DNA from: Bosea sp. OAE506 | GTDB lineage: Bacteria; Pseudomonadota; Alphaproteobacteria; Rhizobiales; Beijerinckiaceae | Direction: 5' to 3' | NCBI RefSeq assembly: GCF_040546595.1 | Contig: NZ_JBEPOB010000001.1 | Coordinates: 983,501-1,047,500, forward strand | DNA length: 64,000 nucleotides | Shown: positions 45,349 to 56,870 of the stretch, one piece after another | Numbering within the stretch: the stretch's first letter is position 1 | How the letters are laid out: every line of letters begins with the position of its first letter | Notes under the pieces: generated by a model | The model's database searches: none | What the model was told of the DNA's origin: nothing | Seen by the model: only the letters and a program-made list of their open reading frames with translations | Position numbers and translations under genes: made by a program

Positions 45349-46476
45349 TCATAGCGCCACCAGACGGGCGGCGCCCTCGCCGCGCCAATGGCCGGCGCCG
45401 GTGACGATGGCCTCGCGTGCCTGGCCCTTCGACAGGGCGGCGGCGGCGAGCGCGACCGAGACGGGGAAGGCGGCCTCGACGGCGTGGCCGAGCAGATCGC
45501 CCGTTGCGACGCGATGTGCCTGCGGCAGGGTCGCCAGGGCGGCGGCCTCCTCGGCTGTGACGCCGGCGACGCCGGTGGCGGCCGAGACGGTGAGCGCGCC
45601 GGGCCCGACCGGGCCCAGATCGGCGAGCAAGCCGCGCAGCGCCGCCTCGACCGCGCCGGGCTGGCGCTTCGAGCGGGTCGCGACGACGGCGTCGAGCCTC
45701 GCATGGACGGTGGCGCCGCGGGCGGCCGCGCGCTCGGCTGATTCCAGCACGAGGAAGGCCGAGGCGCTGCCGGTGATCAGACCGGGCGCGGCCTGCCGCT
45801 CGAAGACGGGGGCGAAATCGCCCTTGCGCAGATAGCCGCCGAGCTCGAACAGCAGCAGCATGTCCTGCCGTTCGGCATTGTAGGAGCCGCCGACCAGCAT
45901 GATCTCGGCCTGGCCCGCGGCGATGCGGGCATGGGCGGTGCGGACCGCGTCGACCCCGGCCTGCTCCTCGCCCATGAAGGTGCGCGAAGCGCCGGTGATG
46001 CCGTGGACGATGCCGATATTGCCGGCGAGCAGGTTGGAGAGCTGGGCCAGGAACAGCGTCGGGCGCAGGTCGCCCATCAGCCGCTCGTTGAGGAAGGCGC
46101 CGGGCTGGTTGGCGCCGCGCAGGCCGGTGAGGATGGCGCTGTCGACGGCATGGTCGCGTTCGCCGCCGCCGGCGGCGACGATGACCTGCAGCACCGCCTT
46201 GGCCTCGGCATCGTCCTTCAGCCCGGCCCCGTCGAGGGCGAGCCCCGCGGCATAGACGCCGAGGCGCTGCCAGGGCTCCATCTGGCGCTGGTCGGACTTC
46301 TTGGGGATCTGCCGGTCGAGTTCGAGGACCTTCAGCGGATGGACCGGATAGGGCGCGAAGCTCGTCGCGTCGACGACGGGAGCCTGCGCCCCCGCCAGAG
46401 CGTCGGCATGGGTATCGATGCCCTCGCCCAGGCTGGAGGCGATGCCGATGCCGGTGATGACGACGCCGTGCTTCAT
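45349..46476 (-). CDS. fabF2XL: Cysteine-less ketosynthase partner (KS-beta-like) of the VLCFA cluster
   Basis: This 375-residue protein has the ketosynthase fold (VVITGIGIASSLGEGID at the start, GNIGIVHGITG near 152). Alignment by eye puts a glutamate (E171 in FMGEEQAG) where the active cysteine should be, and the NAHGT and GHT histidine blocks are missing. It is therefore unlikely to condense chains alone. It may act as a chain-length or structural partner for fabF1XL. It overlaps fabZXL by four bases. Confidence 0.88.
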   Translation of the reverse strand: MKHGVVITGIGIASSLGEGIDTHADALAGAQAPVVDATSFAPYPVHPLKVLELDRQIPKKSDQRQMEPWQRLGVYAAGLALDGAGLKDDAEAKAVLQVIVAAGGGERDHAVDSAILTGLRGANQPGAFLNERLMGDLRPTLFLAQLSNLLAGNIGIVHGITGASRTFMGEEQAGVDAVRTAHARIAAGQAEIMLVGGSYNAERQDMLLLFELGGYLRKGDFAPVFERQAAPGLITGSASAFLVLESAERAAARGATVHARLDAVVATRSKRQPGAVEAALRGLLADLGPVGPGALTVSAATGVAGVTAEEAAALATLPQAHRVATGDLLGHAVEAAFPVSVALAAAALSKGQAREAIVTGAGHWRGEGAARLVAL

Positions 46477-46946
46477 GATCGGGCCTGTTCCGGAACGAGG
46501 CCGATGGCGGCCAGGCGCGCCTCCATGAGGCTGCGCATGTCGGCGGGGAAGGGCATCAGGCGGAAGCGCAGCTCCGCATCGCAGATCGGCTTGCCGTCGA
46601 TGGCGATGCGCGCCTTGGTCGCGGCATAGCCCGAGCCCTCGATGACGAGTTCGGCGGCGATGTCGAGCACGGCATGCGGTTCGACGAAGGTGCGGAAGCG
46701 CGCCTTGTCGACGGTCATCAGGAAGGGCATCTGCGTCAGCCCATTGAGGGCAAGCAGCAGATAGCCCGACGCCTGCGCCATCGTCTCGGTCAGGAGCACG
46801 CCCGGCACCAGTGGGTGGCCGGGGAAATGCCCTTCGAAGACGGGGCTGGCATCGGCTGCCGGCACGGTCGAGCGTGTCGTGATCCGCTTCTCGCCCGGCT
46901 CGAAGGCGACGACGCGGTCGATCATGTCGAAATATTCGAGGCGCAT
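46473..46946 (-). CDS. fabZXL: 3-hydroxyacyl-ACP dehydratase of the VLCFA cluster
   Basis: This is a 157-residue hotdog dehydratase. The active-site block GHFPGHPLVPGVLLTETMAQ (start near residue 38) holds the catalytic His and the following Glu. It removes water from 3-hydroxyacyl-AcpXL in each elongation round. The start is set at MRLEYFDMID (46946); a GTG seven codons upstream is possible. A large hairpin separates it from acpXL, upstream on the same strand. Confidence 0.9.
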   Translation of the reverse strand: MRLEYFDMIDRVVAFEPGEKRITTRSTVPAADASPVFEGHFPGHPLVPGVLLTETMAQASGYLLLALNGLTQMPFLMTVDKARFRTFVEPHAVLDIAAELVIEGSGYAATKARIAIDGKPICDAELRFRLMPFPADMRSLMEARLAAIGLVPEQARS

Positions 46947-47050
46947 GCGCTTCCGATCGTCGGTCACGGGGCGTCGAAGCCGGCTCCGACGCGGCTCTGC
47001 TCTAAACGCTGAGCCGGCGGGGCTCAAGCCGGTGCCCTCGCCAAAGCAGG

Positions 47051-47108
47051 ACGGCCCCCATCCCGGGGCGCCGCGGACATCGCGTCCGCGCCCCGGGATG
47101 AGGGCCGT
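47051..47108. terminator. Large hairpin between acpXL and fabZXL (attenuator or processing site)
   Basis: The left arm at 47051-47077 and the right arm at 47085-47108 pair almost perfectly, with the core CATCCCGGGGCG against CGCCCCGGGATG and a two-base bulge nearer the loop. No T run follows on either strand, so it is not a classical terminator. Placed after acpXL, it could stabilise or partly end the transcript, so that more carrier protein than enzyme is made. Confidence 0.6.
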
Positions 47109-47129
47109 GATCACGGTGGTGACGAAAAC

Positions 47130-47411
47130 TCAGGCCGCCTTGGCGGCGACGAGGTCGTCGATGCGCTTGCAGAGGTTCTCGAGCACGAAATACTGCTCGG
47201 CAGGCGCCTTGCCTTCGTTGACTTCCTGCGTCCACTGCTCGAGCGGCAGCTTGATGCCGAAGGCCTTGTCGATCGCGAAGGCGATGTCGAGGAAGGCCAG
47301 CGAGTCGATGCCGAGATCGTCGATGGCGTGGCTCTGCGGCGTGATCTTCTCGCGCGGAATGTCGCAGGTCTCGGAAATGATTCCGGCGACCGTCTCGAAA
47401 GTGGCGGACAT
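47130..47411 (-). CDS. acpXL: Acyl carrier protein AcpXL
   Basis: This is a 93-residue specialised acyl carrier for very-long-chain lipid A fatty acids. The phosphopantetheine serine is S37 in [11 protein letters not shown]. It is longer than ordinary ACP and has the family tail [17 protein letters not shown]. The ATG at 47411 gives the expected [10 protein letters not shown] start. It is the first gene of the minus-strand operon that continues through fabZXL, fabF2XL, fabF1XL, the SDR, the toxin-antitoxin pair, adhXL and lpxXL. Confidence 0.94.
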   Translation of the reverse strand: MSATFETVAGIISETCDIPREKITPQSHAIDDLGIDSLAFLDIAFAIDKAFGIKLPLEQWTQEVNEGKAPAEQYFVLENLCKRIDDLVAAKAA

Positions 47412-47676
47412 GCGGGTGCTCCCGTCGTGATGATGGAGGCGGACGACATCCGGGCGCGGATGATTGTCCTGCGCCTGCCCCAAGCCCCCCGCCAAGGATG
47501 ACTGTGACGCCCCCTTACACCGCGGGGGTTGCGAGGACAACTGCGGCGAGTCCGGAAGCGCAGGTCGCCTCGGGCGCGCAGCGTCGGCAGCCTACCCCTT
47601 GGGATTGCAAGAGTGACGTAACGTTAATGTCCCGGTGCGATTCTGTGTTGCTTTCGATTCGATCGGGGGACTGGCC

Positions 47677-49611
47677 GTGGTTACGCTGAAAACGCGCTTT
47701 GCCTTGCTGTGCCTGTTCCTCGCCTTCGTCACCAGCGTGGTCGCGGGCATCGGAATCTACGCGTCATCCCGCATGGGGTCCGCCATCGACGATCTCGCGA
47801 ACTCCGCGACGGCGATCCGCAACCACACCATCGGCGACATGCTGCATGACGGTTTGCGCGCCGATGTCTACGCGGCGCTGATCCGGTCCGACAGCGGGCA
47901 GGATGGCGCCGAAACCATCGAAGCGACCAGGGCGCATGCCAAGGAGTTCTCCGAGCGCATCGCCGCGACCAAGGCGATCGTCGGTTCCGCCGATACACGC
48001 GCCCGGCTGCAGGCTTTGGACGAGCCCCTGAAGAGCTACATCGCCCAGGCGGTGACGCTGGTCGAACTCGCCTTCAGGGACCGAAAGCCGGCTCTCGATG
48101 GCATGGCGCTGTTCGACGAGCGTTTCGAGGCGCTCGAAAAATCGATGAAGGAGGCCGGCGACGCGCTGGAGGCCGAGGCGATGGCGGCGCAGACCGGTGC
48201 CAGCGATGCCCGCCAGCTTGCCACCGCAGTCGCGATCACGGGCCTGATCATCGCACTGCTGACGGCGCTGGGGCTCTATGCCGCGGTGCTGCGCAGCATC
48301 GTGCGGCCGATCGGGGAGATCGTCGCGACGATGCGGCGGCGTGCTTCGGACGCCGCGACCGTGGTGATCCCGCATCGCGACCGGCGCGACGAGATCGGCG
48401 AGATGGCCCGGACCATCGGTTCCTATCAGGATGCGCTCGCCGAGCGCGCGGCGGAAGAGCAAATGCGGCGCAACGAGGAACTGCGAGCGTCGCAGACGCA
48501 GAGCGCGGCCTTTGCCGAAACCGCACAGCAGATCCGGCGCGCGGTCGATGCGGCCGTCAACGGCGATTTCAGCCATCGCGTCGATACCGGACCCCAGCAG
48601 GGCGAGATGGCCGCGCTGGTCACAGGGATCAACCAGATCAACATCGCGATCGACGGCGCGACGACGACCTTCGCGGATATCCTGGAGGCCATCGCCGAGG
48701 GCGACCTGACGCGCGGCATCGGGACCGATTATTCGGGCAAGCTCGGTTCGGTGAGCGCCTCGATCAACGGGATGGTCGAAAAGCTGTCCCTCACGGTGAC
48801 GGTGATCAAGCAGACGGCGCGCGAGGTCGCGGCCGCCGCCGACGAGATCAAGTCGGGCGCGGAAAACCTGTCGATGCGCACGGAGGAGCAGGCCTCCTCG
48901 CTGGAAGAAACCGCCGCTACCACTGAGGAACTGGCCGCTTCGGTGAAGGCCTCGGCCAACGCCTCGCGCCAGGCCGTCGATCTCGCCGAGAACGCGACGC
49001 GGGTTGCCCGCAATGGCGGTGCGATCGTGACCGATGCCATCGGCGCGATGAACCGCATCGAGCTGGCCAGCGGCAAGATCACCGACATCACGTCGGTCAT
49101 CGACGGCATCGCTTTCCAGACCAACCTGCTGGCGCTGAACGCTGCGGTCGAGGCGGCGAGGGCGGGCGATGCCGGCAAGGGTTTCGCGGTCGTCGCCTCC
49201 GAGGTCCGGGCGCTGGCGCAGCAATCCGCGGATGCGGCCAAGAGCATCTCCGGCCTGATCAACGACACTACGCAGGAGGTGGCCGCCGGGGTCAAGCTCG
49301 TGCGGAGCGCTGGCGAGGTGCTGGGCGAGATCGTCGAGGCGACCCAGAAGGTGGCCGGCACGGTGACGGTGGTCGCCGCCGCCTCGGGCGAACAGTCCAA
49401 CGGCATCGACGCGATGAGCCAGACCGTCGTGCGGATGGACGAGATGACGCAGCAGAATGCGGCGCTGGCCGAGGAAAGCGCGGCCGCCGCCGTCATGCTC
49501 AGCCGCAAGATCGCCGAACTCGATTCGCTGGTCGCCGCGTTCCGCACCGCAGGCAGCGCCCGGGCGATGGTCCGGCCCGCCCAAGCCGAGCCCCTGCGCC
49601 TGGCTGGTTGA
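47677..49611 (+). CDS. Methyl-accepting chemotaxis protein with tandem HAMP units
   Basis: This 644-residue chemoreceptor has a first membrane helix at about 7-29, a small periplasmic helical domain of about 150 residues and a second helix at about 183-205. HAMP follows ([14 protein letters not shown]), then a second HAMP-like unit ([16 protein letters not shown]), then the signalling hairpin with tip [21 protein letters not shown] (shown in part). There is no C-terminal NWETF-type tether. The GTG at 47677 is preferred over a TTG or ATG-type start at 47635 because GGGGGA lies seven bases before it. It is divergent from acpXL. Confidence 0.92.
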   Translation: MVTLKTRFALLCLFLAFVTSVVAGIGIYASSRMGSAIDDLANSATAIRNHTIGDMLHDGLRADVYAALIRSDSGQDGAETIEATRAHAKEFSERIAATKAIVGSADTRARLQALDEPLKSYIAQAVTLVELAFRDRKPALDGMALFDERFEALEKSMKEAGDALEAEAMAAQTGASDARQLATAVAITGLIIALLTALGLYAAVLRSIVRPIGEIVATMRRRASDAATVVIPHRDRRDEIGEMARTIGSYQDALAERAAEEQMRRNEELRASQTQSAAFAETAQQIRRAVDAAVNGDFSHRVDTGPQQGEMAALVTGINQINIAIDGATTTFADILEAIAEGDLTRGIGTDYSGKLGSVSASINGMVEKLSLTVTVIKQTAREVAAAADEIKSGAENLSMRTEEQASSLEETAATTEELAASVKASANASRQAVDLAENATRVARNGGAIVTDAIGAMNRIELASGKITDITSVIDGIAFQTNLLALNAAVEAARAGDAGKGFAVVASEVRALAQQSADAAKSISGLINDTTQEVAAGVKLVRSAGEVLGEIVEATQKVAGTVTVVAAASGEQSNGIDAMSQTVVRMDEMTQQNAALAEESAAAAVMLSRKIAELDSLVAAFRTAGSARAMVRPAQAEPLRLAG

Positions 49612-49644
49612 CGGGCCGCTCGCGCGCTTCGGTGCCGTTGAGAC

Positions 49645-49680
49645 GAAAAGGGCTGCGGCATCGTGCGATGCCGCAGCCCT
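49645..49680 (-). terminator. Rho-independent terminator of acnA
   Basis: A perfect 15-bp stem (49649-49663 with 49666-49680) is followed on the minus strand by TTTTCG. It lies 44 bases past the acnA stop. On the plus strand a weaker tract (CGATCGTTTCG) follows the same stem, so it may also stop transcripts from the convergent chemoreceptor gene. Confidence 0.85.
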
Positions 49681-49723
49681 CGATCGTTTCGCTCCCTCCG
49701 CGGCGTGCGGAGGGTAGCCGCGC

Positions 49724-52423
<2,700 letters not shown>

Positions 52424-52656
52424 GCGGGCTGATCCTGATCAAGGGGTTGCGGTCGCGAACCGGCGGGCACCCTTGCGGGATCGCCAGATCGAAGGCCTAT
52501 TGCGCATGTCGCGCGCGCCGCCCCGGGAGTGCCCGAGCCCCGCGCCGGATCGGCGTGCGGCGTAGCCACGGGCTCTATAGAGCAATTCCAAGAAGCCCGC
52601 TACATGAACGAAGCGCGTTCTTGCGCAATCCTGACGCTCCGGAAGATGCTCCTGTC

Positions 52657-53277
52657 TTGACGCGCCCGCCCTATCCCACCCTCGTCCTCGACGTCGACCG
52701 GCTGGCCTGCCGCCGCGGGGGCAGGCTGATCTTTTCCGAACTCGGCTTCCGGCTCGGCAATGGCGAGGCGATCGCGCTGACGGGGCGCAACGGGGCCGGC
52801 AAGTCGAGCCTGCTCGCCATGCTGTGCGGGCGGCTGCGGCCGGACGCGGGCACGATCAGGATCGTGGGGGCCGAGGAGGTCGCGCCGGTCGAGGTCAGCC
52901 ATGTCGTCGGCCATCGCGACGGGCTGAAGACGGCGCTGACGGCGCAGGAAAATCTCGTCTTCGCGCAGGCGATCCTGGGGGAGGCCTCCCTGTCGCCGGC
53001 CGAGGCGCTGGCCGCCGTCGGCCTGCCCCATGTCGCGGCGCTGCCGGTCGGCTATCTCTCGGCCGGACAGCGCCGCCGCGTCGCGCTCGCCCGGCTTCTC
53101 GTCGCACGGCGGCCGATCTGGCTTCTGGACGAGCCGATGTCGGCGCTCGATGCCGCGGCCCAGGCGATGCTGAGCGGCCTGATGCGGGATCATCTGGCGC
53201 AGGGCGGGGCGATCCTGGCCGCAACCCATGGCCCGCTCGGGCTGGACGGCGTGCGCGATGTGAGGATCGGGCCGTGA
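52657..53277 (+). CDS. ccmA: Heme exporter ATP-binding protein CcmA
   Basis: This is a 206-residue ATPase of the CcmABCD complex that releases heme-loaded CcmE during cytochrome c maturation. Walker A is GRNGAGKSSLL near residue 39. The signature is SAGQRRRVALARL, with Walker B WLLDEPMSALD after it. The start is a TTG at 52657, which gives the family N-terminus and length; longer in-frame starts add about 70 poorly conserved residues. It overlaps ccmB by four bases (GTGA). Confidence 0.9.
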   Translation: MTRPPYPTLVLDVDRLACRRGGRLIFSELGFRLGNGEAIALTGRNGAGKSSLLAMLCGRLRPDAGTIRIVGAEEVAPVEVSHVVGHRDGLKTALTAQENLVFAQAILGEASLSPAEALAAVGLPHVAALPVGYLSAGQRRRVALARLLVARRPIWLLDEPMSALDAAAQAMLSGLMRDHLAQGGAILAATHGPLGLDGVRDVRIGP

Positions 53278-53942
53278 CCCGCGCCTTCCTCGCCATCCTG
53301 AAGCGCGATCTCGCTCTGGCCTCGCGGGCCGGGGGCGGGGGCGAACTCGCGCTCGTCTTCTTCCTGACGATCGTCGTACTGGTGCCGTTTGCGCTCGGGC
53401 CCGATCTCAACCTGCTCTCGCGGATCGGCCCGGCGATTCTCTGGCTGGGGGCGCTGCTTTCGGTGCTGATCGGGCTCGACCGGCTGTTCCAGGCCGATGA
53501 GGAGGACGGTTCGCTCGACCTCATTCGCGGCGGCGTCCTGCCGCTGGAGCTCGCGGTGGTTGCCAAGGGGCTGGCACATTGGCTGACGACCGGGCTGCCA
53601 CTGGCGCTGGCGGCGCCGCTGCTCAGCCTGCTGGTGGCGTTGCCGGGCGAGGCGATGCTGCCGGTGGCGGCGACACTGCTGGTCGGGACACCGGCGCTCA
53701 GCTTCATCGGGGCCGGCGCGGCGGCGCTCACGGCGAGCCTGCGGCGCGGCGGGCTGATCCTGCCCGTGCTGGTGGCGCCGTTGACGGTGCCGGTGCTGAT
53801 TTTCGGCGTCTCGGCGGCCAATGCGGCGCTGGGCGGGACGATTCCCTTCCGCACGCCGTTCCTGATCCTGTGCGCGCTGTCGCTGGCGGCGATCGTCGTC
53901 GGCACGCTGGCTGCCGCGGCGGCGCTACGGCAGTCGAACTAG
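53274..53942 (+). CDS. ccmB: Heme exporter membrane protein CcmB
   Basis: This 222-residue inner-membrane protein has about six helices. The N-terminus FLAILKRDLALASR and the blocks FQADEEDGSLDLI (near residue 76) and FIGAGAAALTASLRRGG (near 145) are typical of CcmB. It forms the transport core with CcmA and CcmC. The start is a GTG overlapping the ccmA stop. In most relatives ccmC follows at once; here an opposite-strand gene and a 316-base gap intervene. Confidence 0.9.
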   Translation: MTRAFLAILKRDLALASRAGGGGELALVFFLTIVVLVPFALGPDLNLLSRIGPAILWLGALLSVLIGLDRLFQADEEDGSLDLIRGGVLPLELAVVAKGLAHWLTTGLPLALAAPLLSLLVALPGEAMLPVAATLLVGTPALSFIGAGAAALTASLRRGGLILPVLVAPLTVPVLIFGVSAANAALGGTIPFRTPFLILCALSLAAIVVGTLAAAAALRQSN

Positions 53943-53944
53943 CC

Positions 53945-54187
53945 TCAGGCCGTCCCGCTCCGGCAGGCGGCCTCACGCCCGCCGCCGAGCTCGACCGCGC
54001 AGCCATAGCGGCCGGCGAGCCGGGCGACGATCGCAGCGATGGTTCCGATCTCGACGCCCGGCAGAGTATGCCGGCCGAGGATTTCCTGCGCCGTCGCATC
54101 GACGTCGAGCACGCGCGATTCACCGGCTTTGGCGCGGATCGTGGCCTCGACCTCGCGCTGGATGTCGTCCGGCAGATGTCCCGTCAT
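53945..54187 (-). CDS. Small protein of unknown function between ccmB and ccmC
   Basis: This 80-residue protein of unrecognised family is soluble and acidic in its first half (GHLPDDIQREVEATIRAKAG) and mixed in its second (IAAIVARLAGRYGCAVELGG). Two cysteines are present, one near residue 63 and one near 75. Its ATG at 54187 has GAAGGGCC-like sequence upstream. It converges with ccmB, two bases from its stop. Coding potential is plausible but rests on composition only. Confidence 0.55.
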   Translation of the reverse strand: MTGHLPDDIQREVEATIRAKAGESRVLDVDATAQEILGRHTLPGVEIGTIAAIVARLAGRYGCAVELGGGREAACRSGTA

Positions 54188-54503
54188 GGCCCTTCCCCTC
54201 GCTGAACTTCAGGCTAGCAAGGGCTTCCCGCCACGACAACGGCCGTCGGTCGATATATCAATCCTGCCAATTGCTTAGCATTTGAGCGAATGGGCAGCCG
54301 CCGTTGCCCGGTGGCACTCGCACGCCATCCGGTTTCCTCGCAGCGCCGCTCGGCGGGACCGCCTGCCCCTGTGACCGCCGTTCTCGCCACCCGGCATGAC
54401 GCTGTGATGTCGCATGGGCGGCTGGCGGATTGCTGAGGGTGGCTCGCCTTGGTAAGGCTGCGTCGGCAGCTCTGGCGGCAGCCTTCGAGCACGATGCGAT
54501 GAC
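54188..54503. other. Gap of 316 bases before ccmC, no gene seen
   Basis: The stretch lies between the start of the small minus-strand gene and ccmC and must hold promoters for both. It contains an AT-rich patch (GATATATCAATC near 54250) unlike its surroundings, the best place for a promoter of the minus-strand gene. I see no hairpin terminator, repeat or reading frame that looks coding. Confidence 0.5.
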
Positions 54504-55265
54504 ATGGCTGGCCTGATCGATCTCGCGAACCCGACGCGCTTCATGCGCCTCTCCGCCACCCTGCTGCCCTGGTTCGCAGGGGCGGCGGCGCTGCTGCTCG
54601 GCGTCGGCTTCTATCTCGCCTGGTTCGTCGCGCCGGCCGATTACCAGCAGGGCGAGACGATCCGCATCATGTTCGTGCATGTGCCGGCCGCCTGGCTGGC
54701 GATGATGTTCTACACGATGATGACGCTCTCGGCGCTGGGCACGCTGGTCTGGCGCCATCCGCTGGCGGATGTCGCGCAGAAGGCCGCCGCCCCGATCGGT
54801 GCCGCCTTTGCGCTGATCTGCCTGCTCACCGGCGCCTTCTGGGGCAAGCCGATGTGGGGGACCTACTGGGTCTGGGATGCGCGGCTGACCTCGATGCTGG
54901 TGCTGCTGCTGATCTATCTCGGCATCATGGCGTTGTGGCGCACCCTGGACGAGCCGTCCCAGGCGGGGCGTGCGGTGGCGATCCTGACGCTGGTCGGCTT
55001 CGTCAACGTGCCGATCATCAAGTTCTCGGTCGATTGGTGGAACACCCTGCACCAGCCGGCCTCGGTGCTGCGGCTGGACGGGCCGACGATCCATGCCTCG
55101 ATGCTCTGGCCGCTGCTGATCCTCGCGGTCGGCTTCACGCTGATGGCGCTGGCGCTGCATCTGGTGGCGATGCGCGCCGAGATCATGCGGCGGCGCGTGC
55201 GCACGCTGACGATCCTCGAGGCGGAGCGGCTCGACCGCCTCGCCGCCGACGGCTCTCCGGCGTGA
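54504..55265 (+). CDS. ccmC: Heme exporter membrane protein CcmC
   Basis: This 253-residue inner-membrane protein of the HemeHandling family has six helices. The tryptophan-rich periplasmic motif WGTYWVWDARLTS near residue 119 and the flanking His residues in MFVHVPAAW and DWWNTLHQPAS hold heme and pass it to CcmE. The start ATG at 54504 fits the family. It is followed by ccmD and ccmG. Its separation from ccmAB implies a promoter of its own. Confidence 0.94.
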   Translation: MAGLIDLANPTRFMRLSATLLPWFAGAAALLLGVGFYLAWFVAPADYQQGETIRIMFVHVPAAWLAMMFYTMMTLSALGTLVWRHPLADVAQKAAAPIGAAFALICLLTGAFWGKPMWGTYWVWDARLTSMLVLLLIYLGIMALWRTLDEPSQAGRAVAILTLVGFVNVPIIKFSVDWWNTLHQPASVLRLDGPTIHASMLWPLLILAVGFTLMALALHLVAMRAEIMRRRVRTLTILEAERLDRLAADGSPA

Positions 55266-55278
55266 GGGGTTTGCGATC

Positions 55279-55452
55279 ATGAGCGGGCTCGGGCCTCATG
55301 CCAGCTTCATCTTGGCTTCCTACGCGGCCGTCGCGGTGGTGCTCGGCGGGCTGATCCTCTCCGTGCTGTTCGATCACCGGGCGCAGAAGCGGGCCTTGGC
55401 CGAACTCGAGCGGCGCGGCGCGTCCCGCCGCTCCGGACGGGAGCCGTCATGA
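55279..55452 (+). CDS. ccmD: Heme exporter protein CcmD
   Basis: This 57-residue protein has one membrane helix (ASYAAVAVVLGGLILSVLF, in about residues 13-31) preceded by GPHASFI and followed by a basic tail (RAQKRALAELERRGASRR). Size, helix and position between ccmC and ccmG are diagnostic of CcmD, the small subunit that helps release holo-CcmE. It starts 13 bases after ccmC and overlaps ccmG by four bases (ATGA). Confidence 0.9.
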   Translation: MSGLGPHASFILASYAAVAVVLGGLILSVLFDHRAQKRALAELERRGASRRSGREPS

Positions 55453-56054
55453 GCGAGTCCGAGACCGGCACCGAGGCCGCGCCGCGCCGGCGCTCGCCTT
55501 TGCTCTTCCTGCTACCGCTGATCCTGTTCGGCGCGCTTGCGGTCGTCTTTCTCGTCGGGCTTTTCGCAGGCGACGCCAGCAAGGTGCCCTCGGCTCTGAT
55601 CGGCAAGCCGGCGCCGCCGATCACGCTGTCGGCGCTCGAGGGTCTGCAGCGCGAGGGGCGGCCGGTCCCGGCCTTCGCCATGGCGGATCTCGCGGCCGGA
55701 CGGGCGACGATCGTCAATGTCTTCGCGAGCTGGTGCGCGCCCTGCCGGGTGGAGCATCCCTTCCTCGTGGCGCTGGCCGATTCGCCGCCGGTGAAGGCGG
55801 GCCGCGTCGCGGTGGTCGGCATCAACTACAAGGACGAGGCGGAGAATGCCCGCCGGTTCCTCGGCGCGCTCGGCAACCCGTTCTCGGCGGTCGGCGTCGA
55901 TGCCTCGGGCCGCGCGGCGATCGAATGGGGCGTCTATGGCGTGCCCGAGACCTTCGTGATCGGCCCAGACGGGCGCATCCTCGAGAAGCATGTCGGCCCG
56001 CTCGACGCGGCGAGCGCCGGGAAGCTTCTGGCGCGGGCCATGGCGGGCAAGTGA
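55449..56054 (+). CDS. ccmG: Thiol:disulfide interchange protein CcmG/DsbE
   Basis: This is a 201-residue membrane-anchored thioredoxin that reduces apocytochrome c or CcmH in the periplasm. The anchor helix is at about 18-40. The active site is WCAPC with C96 and C99. The GVYGVPETFVIG block with the cis-proline lies near residue 158. It is coupled to ccmD by a four-base overlap. A dispersed repeat follows its stop. Confidence 0.93.
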   Translation: MSESETGTEAAPRRRSPLLFLLPLILFGALAVVFLVGLFAGDASKVPSALIGKPAPPITLSALEGLQREGRPVPAFAMADLAAGRATIVNVFASWCAPCRVEHPFLVALADSPPVKAGRVAVVGINYKDEAENARRFLGALGNPFSAVGVDASGRAAIEWGVYGVPETFVIGPDGRILEKHVGPLDAASAGKLLARAMAGK

Positions 56055-56062
56055 AGCAGGCG

Positions 56063-56167
56063 CGTCATGCTCGGGCTTGCCCTGAGCATCTCATGACGCG
56101 AAGTATCCGGTTCTGCCTTCCGGCCTGAGATTCCCGGGTCCGCGCTTCGCTTTGCCCGGGAATGACG
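56063..56167. repeat. Dispersed two-hairpin repeat, copy R4 (covariant)
   Basis: The borders are CGTCAT and ATGACG, the left hairpin GCTCGGG/CCTGAGC and the right hairpin ATTCCCGGG/CCCGGGAAT. Compared with R1-R3 the right stem changes on both sides together, which keeps pairing intact. An extra ATGACGC in the left part (56093-56099) suggests a nested or half copy. It sits between the convergent ccmG and purQ. Confidence 0.82.
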
Positions 56168-56170
56168 CGG

Positions 56171-56866
56171 TCAGGCCGCTTTCTTGCCGCCCATCAGGCT
56201 GTCGAACAGGCCGCGGCCATCGGTGCCGCCGGTCAGCGAATCGATCAGATTCTCGGGGTGCGGCATCAGGCCGAGCACGTTGAAGCCGGGCGAGTAGATG
56301 CCGGCGATGTTGTTGAGCGAGCCGTTGGGATTGGCGTCCGCCGTGACCTGCCCCCGCGCGTCGGCATAGCGGAAGGCGACGAGGCCTTCGCCCTCGAGCC
56401 GCGCCAGCGTCTCCGGGTCGGCGACGTAGTTGCCCTCGCCATGGGCGATGCAGACATCGATGACCTGCCCCGGCGCATAGGCGGCGGTATAGGGCGTGTC
56501 GGCGCGCTCGACCTTGAGGTGCTGGCGCCTGCAGACGAATTTGAGATCGGCATTGCGCATCAGGATGCCGGGCAGGAGCCCTGCCTCGCAGGCGATCTGG
56601 AAGCCGTTGCAGATGCCCAGCACATAGCCGCCGCGGGCGGCATGCGCGCGGGTCGCGTCCATGACGTTGGCGCGGCCGGCGATGGCGCCGGTGCGCAGAT
56701 AATCGCCATAGGAAAAGCCGCCGGGCAGGACGACGAGGTCGGTCCCGGCCGGGAGGTCGGTGTCGGCATGCCAGATGTGAGCCACCTCGGCCCCGGCCTG
56801 CTTCAGCGCCTTGGCGACGTCGCCGTCACGGTTGGAGCCGGGAAAGGTGATGACGGCGGCTTTCAT
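56171..56866 (-). CDS. purQ: Phosphoribosylformylglycinamidine synthase subunit PurQ
   Basis: This is a 231-residue class I glutamine amidotransferase that feeds ammonia to PurL in purine synthesis. The nucleophile is C86 in VLGICNGFQ, with catalytic His and Glu in MPHPENLID near residue 204. The N-terminus MKAAVITFPGSN is typical. It follows purS by four bases. PurL, the third subunit, is not in the window; a repeat lies after purQ where it might have been expected. Confidence 0.95.
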   Translation of the reverse strand: MKAAVITFPGSNRDGDVAKALKQAGAEVAHIWHADTDLPAGTDLVVLPGGFSYGDYLRTGAIAGRANVMDATRAHAARGGYVLGICNGFQIACEAGLLPGILMRNADLKFVCRRQHLKVERADTPYTAAYAPGQVIDVCIAHGEGNYVADPETLARLEGEGLVAFRYADARGQVTADANPNGSLNNIAGIYSPGFNVLGLMPHPENLIDSLTGGTDGRGLFDSLMGGKKAA

Positions 56867-56870
56867 CGGA

